A DNA stretch of 64,000 bases from Paenibacillus_E sp964253085 (GTDB taxonomy: Bacteria > Bacillota > Bacilli > Paenibacillales > NBRC-103111), in contig NZ_CAXUQH020000001.1 of the NCBI RefSeq assembly GCF_964253085.1, forward strand, positions 868,001 to 932,000. The letters run 5' to 3'. Position numbers and translations under genes: made by a program. Of the stretch, positions 18,264 to 27,336 are shown piece after piece. Position 1 is the first letter of the stretch. Each line of letters begins with the position of its first letter. The notes under the pieces are model-generated. The model worked only from the letters and a program-made list of their open reading frames with translations, made no database searches and was not told where the DNA came from.

Positions 18264-18719
18264 TTGGAGATTAAAGTAGACGATTTATCCGGTCCGGAAG
18301 TAAGAGCGCTCATAATGGAGCATCTTCTACATATGCAATCATTATCCCCGCCTGAGAGTACGCATGCCCTAAATCTGGATGGATTGAAAAAGCCAGATGT
18401 GACATTTTGGAGTGGTTGGGAACAAGGAGAAATAGTTGGTTGCGGGGCTCTTAAAGAGTTGGATAGTCAACATGGCGAGTTAAAATCAATGCGAACTTCC
18501 TCCGCACATCACAGAAAAGGAGTCGCGAAGCGAATTCTTGAACACATTATTAATGAAGCGAAGCAACGCGGCTATACGCGAATAAGCTTGGAAACAGGCT
18601 CCATGGAAGCATTCGAACCAGCTAGAAAGCTATATGAAAATTTTGGGTTTTCCTACTGCAAACCGTTCGCGAATTACACGGATGACCCGCTAAGTTCATT
18701 TATGACATTGGAATTATAA
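18264..18719 (+). CDS. GNAT family N-acetyltransferase
   Basis: The 151-residue acetyl-CoA-dependent transferase has the acetyl-CoA loop near HHRKGVAKRILEHI and the LYENFGFSYCKPF motif at the C-terminus. AGGAG at 18251-18255 overlaps a GTG at 18255, so the start is most likely TTG at 18264, eight bases later. Substrate unknown. A terminator follows and serves the convergent gene too. Confidence 0.88.
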   Translation: MEIKVDDLSGPEVRALIMEHLLHMQSLSPPESTHALNLDGLKKPDVTFWSGWEQGEIVGCGALKELDSQHGELKSMRTSSAHHRKGVAKRILEHIINEAKQRGYTRISLETGSMEAFEPARKLYENFGFSYCKPFANYTDDPLSSFMTLEL

Positions 18720-18738
18720 GTTATTTTTTGTCCATAAA

Positions 18739-18766
18739 AAAAAGAGGTCCCCAAGGACCTCTTTTT
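18739..18766. terminator. Bidirectional terminator
   Basis: AAAGAGGTCC pairs with GGACCTCTTT, with A and T runs on both sides. It sits between convergent genes. Confidence 0.88.
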
Positions 18767-18788
18767 CTCATTATGCTTACCCCATCAA

Positions 18789-19586
18789 TTACTCCGCCAA
18801 AACAAACGTCTCCAGCACATGCCTCACGCCATCCTCGTTATTGCTCTTTGTCACGAAGTTCGCCAACGCTTTAAGCTCAGGCAGGGCATTCTCCATGGCA
18901 ACGCCGAGTCCTGCGACTTCAAGCATTTCCCGATCATTCCATGCATCGCCTAGTGCAATTACTTCATCTAATGAGCATCCGATGTGCTCAGCAAGGAACG
19001 TGATCGCATGTCCCTTCGTACCTTCCTTATGCATGAACTCCAAATAGTGCGGCTTGGATTTCGTAATATGCAGCTTATCACCCAGTAGAGGGAGCAGTTC
19101 CTCACGGATTTGGTCACAAACCTCCGGTGTATCCACGATCAACAGTTTTGGCTGCGGGATATGGATCCATTGGCGCAAATCACCAATAATATAAGGTGTC
19201 TTGGACAAGCTCACATATTTTTTAATCTTATCGTTATCCTCAGCTGCATAAAGCTCATCCCCATGGTAAAGCTGAAGATGATAGTTGTTCTTCTCGCAGT
19301 AATCAAGCAGGAAGCGGGCACTCTCGACAGGCACAGTGCGCTCGTACAGGACTTTCTCGTCTAGCAAATTTTTAATCAAAGCCCCTTGATACGTAATGAT
19401 GGGGACGTTGAGCCCGATGCGATTGGCAATTTTGGCAGCAGAAGGGAAGCTTCTTCCTGTGGCGATGGTGACCGTTACCCCTTTGGCAACAGCTTGATGC
19501 ATAGCCTCAACCGTCTCTTGTGAAATCGTCAAATCATCACGCAGCAGCGTATCATCCAAGTCAGCAGCAACTAATTTATACGTCAT
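18789..19586 (-). CDS. Cof-type HAD superfamily phosphatase
   Basis: The 265-residue cytosolic hydrolase carries HAD motif I (DLDDTLL, nucleophile D near residue 9), motif II in ATGRS, the Cof-type cap and motif III/IV (GDAWNDREML). Members dephosphorylate sugar phosphates or cofactors; the substrate cannot be predicted. A GTG at 19595 is an alternative start three codons upstream. Confidence 0.9.
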   Translation of the reverse strand: MTYKLVAADLDDTLLRDDLTISQETVEAMHQAVAKGVTVTIATGRSFPSAAKIANRIGLNVPIITYQGALIKNLLDEKVLYERTVPVESARFLLDYCEKNNYHLQLYHGDELYAAEDNDKIKKYVSLSKTPYIIGDLRQWIHIPQPKLLIVDTPEVCDQIREELLPLLGDKLHITKSKPHYLEFMHKEGTKGHAITFLAEHIGCSLDEVIALGDAWNDREMLEVAGLGVAMENALPELKALANFVTKSNNEDGVRHVLETFVLAE

Positions 19587-19703
19587 GTTTCTCACCGATC
19601 CTATTCATCTTCTCTATTAAAATTCTGCTAATAGCATACCCGAATTGCTAGCGAATTGCTACAATAAGCGCATAGGAGATAGCTAAAAGGAGGCACTTTC
19701 ACG

Positions 19704-20402
19704 ATGACATCCCCATACACGAATGACTTGGAGAAATGGCTTAGATCGCATGCGAACAAGGAAAATGCAATAAGTATGGAAGCGTATATGAAGAATCATT
19801 TTCCATTCCTCGGTATTCGAAATCCAGAACGTGTGGCACTGACCAAACAATTCACGAAGGAACATGGTTTGCCGAAAGGGGAGGAGGGCGTTCGCATCGC
19901 CCAGGAACTGTGGCAATTGCCTGAGCGTGAATTTGCTTATACGGCTATTTTGATGCTTCTGCAAGTTAGAAAAACAGTGAACGCTGAGCACATTGACGTG
20001 CTGGAGCATTACATCGTAACCCAATCCTGGTGGGATACCGTAGATACGATTGCGGATCACTTGATTGGTTTTCATCTCCAACGATTTCCCGAGCTAATTC
20101 CCGCTTATATAGAGAAATGGCTAGCTTCCAATAACATGTGGCTGCAGCGAACCGCTATTCTTTTTCAGTTGAAGTATAAAAAGAAGACCGACGTGCCGCT
20201 GCTGTTTCACTGTATTACGACGATGGCTCACTCGAAGGAGTTCTTCATCCGCAAAGCGATTGGATGGGCACTGCGCGAGTATTCCAAGACGGATGCTGAG
20301 GCCGTACAATCCTTTGTTGCTAGCCATGATTTATCACCTCTAAGTGTACGTGAGGCACTCAAGGTAATTCACAAGAATAAGAAAATACTGGGATATATCT
20401 GA
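19704..20402 (+). CDS. AlkD-like DNA glycosylase (DNA alkylation repair)
   Basis: The 232-residue all-helical product matches the AlkD family of HEAT-repeat glycosylases that excise alkylated purines. Key segments are FPFLGIRNPERVALTKQF near the N-terminus, WWDTVDTIADHLIG near 110-125 (with the catalytic-site Trp and Asp), and RKAIGWALREYSK near the end. An AAAGGAGG site precedes the ATG. Confidence 0.9.
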   Translation: MTSPYTNDLEKWLRSHANKENAISMEAYMKNHFPFLGIRNPERVALTKQFTKEHGLPKGEEGVRIAQELWQLPEREFAYTAILMLLQVRKTVNAEHIDVLEHYIVTQSWWDTVDTIADHLIGFHLQRFPELIPAYIEKWLASNNMWLQRTAILFQLKYKKKTDVPLLFHCITTMAHSKEFFIRKAIGWALREYSKTDAEAVQSFVASHDLSPLSVREALKVIHKNKKILGYI

Positions 20403-20407
20403 ATATG

Positions 20408-20455
20408 TTGACAATGATAATCATTTTCATTATTATTAATTGAGAATCAATATCA
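20408..20455 (+). promoter_or_regulatory. Promoter with two Fur-box-like sites before the siderophore importer
   Basis: TTGACA (20408-20413), a 17-base spacer and TATTAT (20431-20436) form a good sigma-A promoter. TGATAATCATTTTCA (20415-20429) fills the spacer and differs at one position from the 7-1-7 Fur box. A second site, TGAGAATCAATATCA (20441-20455), covers the transcript start. Iron repression is expected. Confidence 0.82.
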
Positions 20456-20485
20456 TACATAAATAGATACTCAGGAGGGTCCACC

Positions 20486-21499
20486 GTGCTACGTTTTAAT
20501 AAACAAAAAACTACTAAAGTTACATCTACTGTCCTTTCAGTGTGCGCGGCAGCTCTACTCGCAACAGCTTGCGGAAGTAACAAAGATGCAGCAAGCACAA
20601 CAACAACACCCGTAACTTCAACTGCTCCGGCAGCTACTGCAGCAGCGACGGTAACACCGGCGCCAGCTGTTGATAAAGTTGTAAAAGATAGCATGGGTCA
20701 CGATGTTAAGGTTCCAGCTAACCCGAAAGCGGTTATCGCTTCCTACTTGGAAGATCCGCTTCTTGCACTTGGTGTTAAACCAGTTGTTCAGTGGTCTGTC
20801 AAAGGAGCAACTGTTCAAGACTACCTACAAACACAACTTGCTGGCGTGCCAACGATTGGTTATGATCTTCCGGTTGAATCCGTCTTGAAAGCAACTCCTG
20901 ATTTCATGATCGTCGGCAGCGAGTCTGCTGTTGAAAAAGGTCTATACGAGCAGTACTCCAAAGTCGTACCGACATTCGTACTAGGCAGCGAAGTAACTGC
21001 TGACTTCCGAAAGACGCTTTTGAAAATGGGCGAAATTCTTAACAAGTCAGATGCAGCGAATGCCGCATTGAAGAAATATGATCAAAAAGTAACAGAAACA
21101 AAAGCGAAGCTTTCATCATCTATTGGTGATAAAAAGGTCGCGATCCTTTGGTTAACGAACAAATCTTTCTTTGTTGTTAACGGTAAAGTAGCTAGCGGCG
21201 CGGTTGCTTATGGCGATCTTGGTTTGAAAATGCCTAATATTCTAGCTGTCTTACCAGATGCTAAAGCGAACTGGACACCGATTTCCTTAGAGAAACTTGC
21301 GCAGTTGGATGCAGACTACGTTTTCTTGGTTAACAGTGATAAAGGTCAAGCTGGGAACCTGGAAGATCCGCTTTGGAAGAACGTTCCTGCTGTTAAATCA
21401 GGCAAAGTATTCGAGATGGACACGAAGAGCAGCTGGTTGTACAACGGTGTAATCGCTGGCGAGCGCGTGATGGACGATATCGTTAAAGTCATTAAATAA
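20486..21499 (+). CDS. Iron-siderophore ABC transporter substrate-binding lipoprotein
   Basis: The 337-residue lipoprotein has the lipobox LATAC (C29), a Thr/Pro/Ala-rich tether, then a FecB/FhuD-like fold with the early DSMGHDVKVPANPK segment and a long backbone helix. It would bind a ferric siderophore at the cell surface. The start is GTG with AGGAGGG upstream. It is the first gene of a three-gene operon behind the Fur sites. Confidence 0.93.
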   Translation: MLRFNKQKTTKVTSTVLSVCAAALLATACGSNKDAASTTTTPVTSTAPAATAAATVTPAPAVDKVVKDSMGHDVKVPANPKAVIASYLEDPLLALGVKPVVQWSVKGATVQDYLQTQLAGVPTIGYDLPVESVLKATPDFMIVGSESAVEKGLYEQYSKVVPTFVLGSEVTADFRKTLLKMGEILNKSDAANAALKKYDQKVTETKAKLSSSIGDKKVAILWLTNKSFFVVNGKVASGAVAYGDLGLKMPNILAVLPDAKANWTPISLEKLAQLDADYVFLVNSDKGQAGNLEDPLWKNVPAVKSGKVFEMDTKSSWLYNGVIAGERVMDDIVKVIK

Positions 21500-21513
21500 T
21501 GGGGGGTTAGGGT

Positions 21514-22554
21514 ATGACGGGTTCAAAAAGTCAAGTTCCCGCAATCCATCCTCCATTGAAATCCCGTCCACTAGCTGCAACAGTCATTATTTTTGGTGGA
21601 CTGGCCATGTTGCTGATCAGCCTGATTGCCTCCATTTCGGTTGGGGCAGCGGATATCTCCTTCGGCGAGGTATGGCAAGCCGTCTTTCAATTTAATGCTG
21701 ATTCGACTCAGCATTTGATCATCCAACAATTAAGGCTTCCGCGAGCAATCGCTGGAGCTTTAGTTGGGGCTGCATTTGCTGTAGCAGGGGCGATTATGCA
21801 AGGTGTAACACGCAATCCGTTATCGGACCCGGGTATTCTCGGTATCAACGCAGGTGCAGGCTTTATGCTTGCCCTGTGTTTTGCCTTTTTACCGCAACTG
21901 CCATTTCATTATGTCATTCTTTTTTCTTTCCTCGGTGCTGCAATAGGAACGGGGCTTGTATACGGCATTAGTGCAATGGCGAAGGGTGGCGTAACACCTG
22001 TTCGAATCGTTCTTGCAGGATCCGCTGTCAGTGCTTTACTTCTGGCGCTCAGCGAAGGGATTGCGATTTTCTACCATATTGGTCAGGATCTCGCTTTTTG
22101 GTTTGCAGGAGGGGTTGCTGGTACGAAGTGGTTGCAAGTTGATATTATGGCACCTTGGATTCTTGGTGCATTAATCTGTGCGTTTTTCATCTCACCTTGG
22201 ATTACGCTGTTAAGCATGGGAGAAGATGTTGCAACGGGACTCGGTTTACGGACGGGGCTTGTTAAACTAGCAGCATTCGTGCTGGTTCTTGTCCTTGCTG
22301 GCGCAGCGGTGGCAACGGTAGGAGCTATTGGATTTATTGGTCTAATCATTCCTCATATTGTTCGCTATCTTGTTGGCGTTGACTATCGTTGGATCATTCC
22401 AACCTCAGCTGTACTAGGCGGGTTGTTAGTCGTGATGGCTGATGTCGGAGCCCGCATGGTGAATCCGCCATTTGAGACGCCGATAGGTTCCATTATTGCT
22501 CTGATTGGTGTGCCCTTCTTCCTCTATCTGGCGCGTAAAAAGGGGAGGGATTAG
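21514..22554 (+). CDS. FecCD-type iron-siderophore permease
   Basis: The 346-residue membrane protein has about nine to ten helices. It matches the FecCD/BtuC family in RLPRAIAGALVGAAFAVAGAIMQG, NPLSDPGILGINAGA and the GFIGLIIPHIVR coupling region. It pairs with the next permease, three bases downstream. Confidence 0.94.
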   Translation: MTGSKSQVPAIHPPLKSRPLAATVIIFGGLAMLLISLIASISVGAADISFGEVWQAVFQFNADSTQHLIIQQLRLPRAIAGALVGAAFAVAGAIMQGVTRNPLSDPGILGINAGAGFMLALCFAFLPQLPFHYVILFSFLGAAIGTGLVYGISAMAKGGVTPVRIVLAGSAVSALLLALSEGIAIFYHIGQDLAFWFAGGVAGTKWLQVDIMAPWILGALICAFFISPWITLLSMGEDVATGLGLRTGLVKLAAFVLVLVLAGAAVATVGAIGFIGLIIPHIVRYLVGVDYRWIIPTSAVLGGLLVVMADVGARMVNPPFETPIGSIIALIGVPFFLYLARKKGRD

Positions 22555-22557
22555 GCA

Positions 22558-23595
22558 ATGACATCCATGCCATCTGGAAGCATAAAGAAACCGAGATTGG
22601 CTAAAGCGATCGCGGTGATGTCGATTTTAATGGTCCTTATTATCATCGTTTTTATTATAAGTATGAATACAGGCGTGATTCGTTTGAGTCCTCTTGAGGT
22701 GCTTCGGACGTTTTTTGGAGGCGGGACCGCCAAACAAGGCATTATTCTATTTGATTTCCGACTACCACGTATCGTGATTTCGATTCTAGTTGGAGCGGGT
22801 TTGGCGGTTTCTGGAGCCATCTTACAGGGGATTTCACGAAATATGCTAGCTGATCCAGGTATTCTGGGCATTAATGCAGGAGCAGGACTTGCAATCATTC
22901 TGGTCGTTTCCTTTTACCCAAATAATGCTGCGGGACCGTTGTTCTTCATGCCGATGATCGCTATGCTGGGCGCAGGTTTGGCCGCTCTGTTGATCTATAC
23001 GCTTTCGTATGTCAAAGGAAAAGGGATTTCGTCATCCCGCCTGCTCCTTGTGGGTATCGCGGTTTCCGCTGGTATTGCTTCTCTGATGATTGTACTTAGC
23101 ATTCGCTTGGATCCGACGGATTTTCAGTTCGTTCAGGTCTGGTTAGCGGGTAGCATTTGGGGAACCAACTGGAAGTTTGTTCTCGCCCTATTACCGTGGA
23201 TCGTTGTTCTCATTCCTTTCGTCATGTTCAAAGCCAATGTGCTGAATGTACTGAATCTGGGGGAGATGACGTCCATTGGACTCGGGATAAGAATGGAACG
23301 GGAACGACTTGGATTGCTAGCCGCAGCAGTTGCTCTTGCAGGCGCATGCGTTGCGGTCGGTGGTGGAATTGGCTTCGTAGGGTTGATCGGTCCGCATCTG
23401 GCACGAAGGTTAGTTGGACCCAAGCATCAATACTTGATTCCAGCCTCTGCCCTCACAGGAGGGCTGCTGCTGATCATCGCGGATACGATTTCTCGAGGGA
23501 TGTTTCAGCCAACAGAGGTTCCGACGGGGATTGTGGCCGCTGTTATCGGGGCGCCGTATTTTCTGTACTTATTAGTTCGAACGAGGGCTTCGTAG
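22558..23595 (+). CDS. FecCD-type iron-siderophore permease, second subunit
   Basis: The 345-residue permease has the same family signatures (RLPRIVISILVGAGLAVSG, ILGINAGAG, GFVGLIGPHLARR). With the preceding gene it forms a heterodimeric channel. No ATPase gene follows; a terminator does. An ATPase encoded elsewhere (as with FhuC/YusV in Bacillus) must power it. Confidence 0.94.
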   Translation: MTSMPSGSIKKPRLAKAIAVMSILMVLIIIVFIISMNTGVIRLSPLEVLRTFFGGGTAKQGIILFDFRLPRIVISILVGAGLAVSGAILQGISRNMLADPGILGINAGAGLAIILVVSFYPNNAAGPLFFMPMIAMLGAGLAALLIYTLSYVKGKGISSSRLLLVGIAVSAGIASLMIVLSIRLDPTDFQFVQVWLAGSIWGTNWKFVLALLPWIVVLIPFVMFKANVLNVLNLGEMTSIGLGIRMERERLGLLAAAVALAGACVAVGGGIGFVGLIGPHLARRLVGPKHQYLIPASALTGGLLLIIADTISRGMFQPTEVPTGIVAAVIGAPYFLYLLVRTRAS

Positions 23596-23608
23596 AGACA
23601 AAACATAG

Positions 23609-23648
23609 AAATCCACAGTAGGCTTAGTAGCCTGATGTGGATTTTTTT
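23609..23648 (+). terminator. Terminator of the siderophore importer operon
   Basis: AAATCCACA and TGTGGATTT pair, with an inner stem TAGGCT/AGCCT-like, followed by a T run. Confidence 0.88.
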
Positions 23649-23723
23649 AATTTTATAAACAATAATGTAAATGTTAGATAACTTAACGCATATACTAATA
23701 AAATAAATTATTTGTCATATATA

Positions 23724-23779
23724 TTGACATAACCATTACATTCGTTTAAAGTAATTAAAATTCTTCTCTAGCGCGCTAG
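23724..23779 (+). promoter_or_regulatory. Promoter and palindrome before the adenosine deaminase gene
   Basis: TTGACA (23724-23729), a 17-base spacer and TAAAGT (23747-23752). A perfect palindrome CTAGCGCGCTAG (23768-23779) lies in the leader and could be an operator. Confidence 0.5.
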
Positions 23780-23809
23780 CGTCAAAGAGAGACAAGGGAG
23801 AGATGGGAG

Positions 23810-24856
23810 ATGGCTCACATGCGAACAAATGATTTGTTAGCGAGATTACCGAAGGTGGATCTTCATTTACATTTGGATGGAAGTGTGAAGCCCGAGACGA
23901 TTTTGGAGCTCGCTCTCGAACAAGGCATATCACTCCCTGTTTACGATAAGGATGGATTGATACCGCATATGCGAGTGACAGACAATTGTGGCAGTCTGAT
24001 TGAATACTTAGGGAAATTCGATTTTACGACACGCTTCCTACAAACAGGTGCGGCTTTAGAGCGTGTAGCTTATGAAGTCGTTGAGCAATCCGTGGAGCAT
24101 AACTGTCGTTATGTGGAGGTGCGTTTCGCGCCTCAGCTGCATCGCAACATGGGGTTAACGCTGGAAGAGACGTTCCACTATGTCACGCAAGGATTAAAGC
24201 GCGCGCAACGCGATTTTGGAACGAGATTCGGTGTTATTGCCATTTGTATGCGGAATCACCCTTGTGCAGATAACTTGGAAGTCATTGAAGCAGCCGCCAA
24301 ATTCGTAGGGAAGGGCGTAGTTGCTGTTGATTTGGCTGGTGATGAGGCGAACTATCCGCCTGAGTTTTTCCGAGAAGTGTTCGCAAGATCACATAAACTG
24401 GGCATTCCTGTTACCATTCATGCCGGCGAGGCAGCAGGTGCGGTTAACGTCTATGAGGCGGTCACACATCTAGGTGCCACCCGAATCGGGCATGGGGTAA
24501 GGCTTCGGGAGAATGCCGATATTTTAGAGATGATCAAAGATCGACGTATCCCATTAGAAATGTGTCCCATCTCCAATATCCAAACGAAGGCTGTAGCTTC
24601 GTGGGAGGCGTATCCGATCCGGGAATACTTGGATCAAGGTTTGATCGTAACGATCAACACCGATAATCCTAGTGTGTCGGGAACCGATATTACGAAGGAG
24701 TATCGCACAATTGCCGATCGATTCGCTTTTACAACACCAGAGCTAGTGAAGTTGATCATGAATGGTGTGGAGGCCGCTTTTATGGAAGAACACGATAAAG
24801 GGATATTCAGACAAGAGATGGAAGATGAGCTTAACAGCTTAGGTGTGTATAATTAA
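23810..24856 (+). CDS. add: Adenosine deaminase
   Basis: The 348-residue zinc enzyme converts adenosine or deoxyadenosine to inosine for purine salvage. Metal and catalytic residues are in place: H19 and H21 (DLHLHLDG), H204 and E207 (HAGEA), the GHGVRL histidine, and D285 (NTDNPSVSG). Length is normal for the family. AGGGAG precedes the start; a second ATG lies three codons in. Confidence 0.93.
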   Translation: MAHMRTNDLLARLPKVDLHLHLDGSVKPETILELALEQGISLPVYDKDGLIPHMRVTDNCGSLIEYLGKFDFTTRFLQTGAALERVAYEVVEQSVEHNCRYVEVRFAPQLHRNMGLTLEETFHYVTQGLKRAQRDFGTRFGVIAICMRNHPCADNLEVIEAAAKFVGKGVVAVDLAGDEANYPPEFFREVFARSHKLGIPVTIHAGEAAGAVNVYEAVTHLGATRIGHGVRLRENADILEMIKDRRIPLEMCPISNIQTKAVASWEAYPIREYLDQGLIVTINTDNPSVSGTDITKEYRTIADRFAFTTPELVKLIMNGVEAAFMEEHDKGIFRQEMEDELNSLGVYN

Positions 24857-24870
24857 ATAAAGGTGGAAGA

Positions 24871-24903
24871 GGATCTGTTGCGATTACGCAGCAGATTTTT
24901 TTG
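24871..24903 (+). terminator. Terminator after add
   Basis: ATCTGTTGCG pairs with CGCAGCAGAT, followed by a run of T. Confidence 0.82.
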
Positions 24904-24972
24904 TTCAAGGAGACGTTTGTTATGTTAAAATAAGGGATATTTTCAAATCCCTGCGGTCGAGGTGTAATCGTC

Positions 24973-25428
24973 ATGGAGTACTATAAGCAGCTTAGACAAT
25001 TCGTAGGGCATCATCCCATCATTTTGCCTGGAGCAGTCGTGATCTTGGTTAATGACCTGGGACAGGTTCTACTACAACAAAGGCCGAATGAGACCTGGGG
25101 GCTGCCAGGAGGACTTATGGATTTGGGTGAGTCTCTAGAAGATACAGCTCGACGCGAATTTTTTGAAGAAACAGGTTTGAAAGTTGGGGACTTAGCATTA
25201 GTAGGTGTGTTTTCTGGCGCTCAGTATCATTACACGCTTTCCAATGGAGATGAATTTTACGCAGTGACTACGGCTTATATGGCGAGCGAAGCTACAGGTG
25301 AGTTAGCCATAGAAACGGCGGAAACCCGAGATTTGCAGTATTTTGATTTGCATGATCTACCGGAGACGATGGGTCAAGTATATAGGGATAGTATAACGGC
25401 TTATCTACAAAGTGTTTCAAAACGCTAG
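24973..25428 (+). CDS. Nudix hydrolase
   Basis: The 151-residue product has a complete Nudix box (GGLMDLGESLEDTARREFFEETG, split here as GGLMDLGE, then REFFEETG) at about residues 45-67, the site that binds Mg and hydrolyses nucleoside diphosphate derivatives. An N-terminal YYKQLRQFVGHHPIILPGA segment is typical of one common Bacillales subgroup. Substrate unknown. A predicted small membrane peptide gene starts 13 bases after its stop. Confidence 0.9.
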   Translation: MEYYKQLRQFVGHHPIILPGAVVILVNDLGQVLLQQRPNETWGLPGGLMDLGESLEDTARREFFEETGLKVGDLALVGVFSGAQYHYTLSNGDEFYAVTTAYMASEATGELAIETAETRDLQYFDLHDLPETMGQVYRDSITAYLQSVSKR

Positions 25429-25440
25429 GAGTCGAACATC

Positions 25441-25536
25441 GTGATGGTATCGTATGTGATCGTTCTTGTCTATGTTTTGTACATGTTCGTAGTAAAAAAA
25501 ATAATAAATAAAAAAGGGGTCTCATTCGCATTATGA
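25441..25536 (+). CDS. Predicted 31-residue single-pass membrane peptide
   Basis: A short open frame reads GTG-ATG and encodes about 14 hydrophobic residues (VSYVIVLVYVLYMFVV) followed by a Lys-rich tail (KKIINKK). AGGAG at 25427-25431 is nine bases before the GTG. The stop overlaps the ATG of the next gene in an ATGA arrangement, which suggests translational coupling. It is too short for function prediction; it could be only a leader peptide, or not a gene. Confidence 0.45.
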   Translation: MMVSYVIVLVYVLYMFVVKKIINKKGVSFAL

Positions 25537-26531
25537 AAAAGATTGTCATTTCTGCTTTATTCATCTCGACACTTGGGCTTGGTGTTGGTGTAGGAGGATA
25601 TGCCGCTGCAAATATCGAACAAATTCAGGCATTTCTTAATCATGAGATTAAGTTCACTTTGAATGGAAAATCGTGGTCGCCGAAGGATCCTGATGGCAAG
25701 GCCATAAGCCCGATTATTTACGAAGGATCCTCTTATGTCCCATTGCGAGCAGTAGGTGAAGCGGCTGGACTTTTGGTGGATTGGGATCAAGTAAGTCAAA
25801 CCATCATTTTACAAAGTTCAACTGCTGGTGTAAGCACGCCGGAGGGGGTTCCGTATAAAGATGCAAAGGATTATACTAGCACGCCAAAGCCAACACCGAC
25901 ACCAACGCAGGTGCCGCCATCCACACCTAAACCAACACCTCCACCTGTTAATACAGCGCCTACACAAGCGAATGATTTAGAAACAACCTATTCTACCTTT
26001 AATGTTCATACGAATACCAAAACGGCTGAATACAAAGCGGAAATGGAAGAAGCTGCGCGAGAGGGTGCTGTTTATTTAACTGAATTACCGTATTTGAAAA
26101 TCGTGGGTTCTAACGTGTTGAAGCGTGTTCGCATTGATGCAAGTTCAGTGGATTCCGACGTGTACCCTTTGCAAAGAGAGGGTAAGCTATACGCTCATGG
26201 TATTGGTGCCAAATTAGATGGACAACACCCACGGCAATCCATTACCTATGATTTAGGAGGAACCTATAAAACGTTTGCATTCAACTATACCTTTGATGAT
26301 AAAAATAGTAACTTTAACCGTCCTGCGAAAATAACAGTGTACGGTGATGGGAGGCTGTTGGCCACGAAAACAGATTTCTTAGTGAGTAATGGTAAACTCC
26401 CCTACGAAATCATGGATATCAGCGGTGTGAAGCAGCTTCAAATTGATTTTGAACTCATTCTAAACGAAGGTAAAGAGAATGGATACGTATCCGTTCTTGC
26501 CATCTATAAGCCTAAGCTTTTCAAAAGTTAG
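25533..26531 (+). CDS. Secreted protein with copper-amine-oxidase N-terminal-like domain and NPCBM-like domain
   Basis: The 332-residue product has a signal peptide (1-27), a copper-amine-oxidase N-domain-like repeat (about 35-95, FTLNGKSW to YVPLRAVGEAAG), a Thr/Pro-rich linker (about 115-150) and a C-terminal beta domain resembling NPCBM carbohydrate-binding modules (about 185-325, with LYAHGIGAKLDG and SITYDLGGTYKTF). It is probably anchored to or acting on the cell wall. No catalytic motif seen. It overlaps the small membrane peptide gene. Confidence 0.8.
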   Translation: MKKIVISALFISTLGLGVGVGGYAAANIEQIQAFLNHEIKFTLNGKSWSPKDPDGKAISPIIYEGSSYVPLRAVGEAAGLLVDWDQVSQTIILQSSTAGVSTPEGVPYKDAKDYTSTPKPTPTPTQVPPSTPKPTPPPVNTAPTQANDLETTYSTFNVHTNTKTAEYKAEMEEAAREGAVYLTELPYLKIVGSNVLKRVRIDASSVDSDVYPLQREGKLYAHGIGAKLDGQHPRQSITYDLGGTYKTFAFNYTFDDKNSNFNRPAKITVYGDGRLLATKTDFLVSNGKLPYEIMDISGVKQLQIDFELILNEGKENGYVSVLAIYKPKLFKS

Positions 26532-26550
26532 AGGAGGGCCTGCATACCAT

Positions 26551-27309
26551 ATGGATACTTACATCATTACTGGCGGTTCCAAAGGCCTCGGCGCTGCCAT
26601 CATCCGGCAGCTGCTAGAGCATGGAGCTGCGGTTCACTGCATTTCCCGCAGCGAGAACGAGACCTTGCGCCAAGAGGCGCTGCGCATGGAAGGTCAGCTG
26701 ACCTTCCATGCTTACGATTTGGCGCAAACCGAAGGCATCGATTCGCTCATGGAGCGAATCCTCGCGAAACCAGATGGCGTGGCTTCCGTCACGCTCATCA
26801 ACAATGCGGGCATGATCGAGCCGATGACGTCGATCGGCCGAGCAGCCCCAGACGACCTGCAGCGCAGCCTGCAGGTCAATCTCGTCGCACCCGCGGTGCT
26901 GACGAACAGCTTCATTCGGCTCACGCAGGCGTGGCCGATTGTGAAGCGGGTCGTCGGCATCTCCTCGGGCGCGGGGCGCAAGCCCTACCCCGGCTGGGGT
27001 GCATACTGCACCGCCAAAGCCGGGCTGGACATGCTGACGCGCTGCGTCGGCGTCGAGCAGTCGAAACATCCACACCCAGTGCTGATCTTCAGCGTCGCAC
27101 CTGGTGTGGTGGATACCGATATGCAGCGGGAGATTCGCGCTGCCTCGGAAGAGGACTTCCCGCAGGTGAGCCGGTTCGTCCAGCTTCAAGAGCAGGGGGA
27201 GCTGCGCTCCCCTGAAGATACCGCGAAGCAGCTGTTGCACCTGCTGCAAGCGAATGCATTCGAACAAGGCGAGATCGCCGACTTGAGAACGAAAGAGCCC
27301 GCGTCGTAA
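26551..27309 (+). CDS. SDR oxidoreductase, YueD/benzil reductase-like
   Basis: The 252-residue NADPH-dependent reductase has TGGSKGLG near residues 7-14, NNAG near 86, a catalytic serine in ISSGAG and YCTAK (Tyr and Lys in place). Its closest known type is the YueD/sepiapterin-reductase-like group that reduces benzil to S-benzoin in vitro; the natural substrate is unknown. An in-frame extension to 26479 overlaps the upstream gene and lacks a binding site, while GAGGAGGG supports ATG 26551. Coding sequence is much richer in G+C than its neighbours. Confidence 0.85.
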   Translation: MDTYIITGGSKGLGAAIIRQLLEHGAAVHCISRSENETLRQEALRMEGQLTFHAYDLAQTEGIDSLMERILAKPDGVASVTLINNAGMIEPMTSIGRAAPDDLQRSLQVNLVAPAVLTNSFIRLTQAWPIVKRVVGISSGAGRKPYPGWGAYCTAKAGLDMLTRCVGVEQSKHPHPVLIFSVAPGVVDTDMQREIRAASEEDFPQVSRFVQLQEQGELRSPEDTAKQLLHLLQANAFEQGEIADLRTKEPAS

Positions 27310-27327
27310 TCCGACACGGGCTCTTTC
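27291..27327. terminator. Terminator that overlaps the end of the SDR gene
   Basis: AAAGAGCCCGCGTCG pairs with CGACACGGGCTCTTT; the stop codon TAA is in the loop and the last codons form the left arm. It also serves the convergent mscL gene. Confidence 0.85.
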
Positions 27328-27336
27328 TCTACTGAT

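Noticed and set aside
26614..27267. 217-residue minus-strand frame opposite the SDR gene
   Set aside because: Shadow frame in GC-rich DNA; the plus frame has Rossmann and YxxxK motifs.
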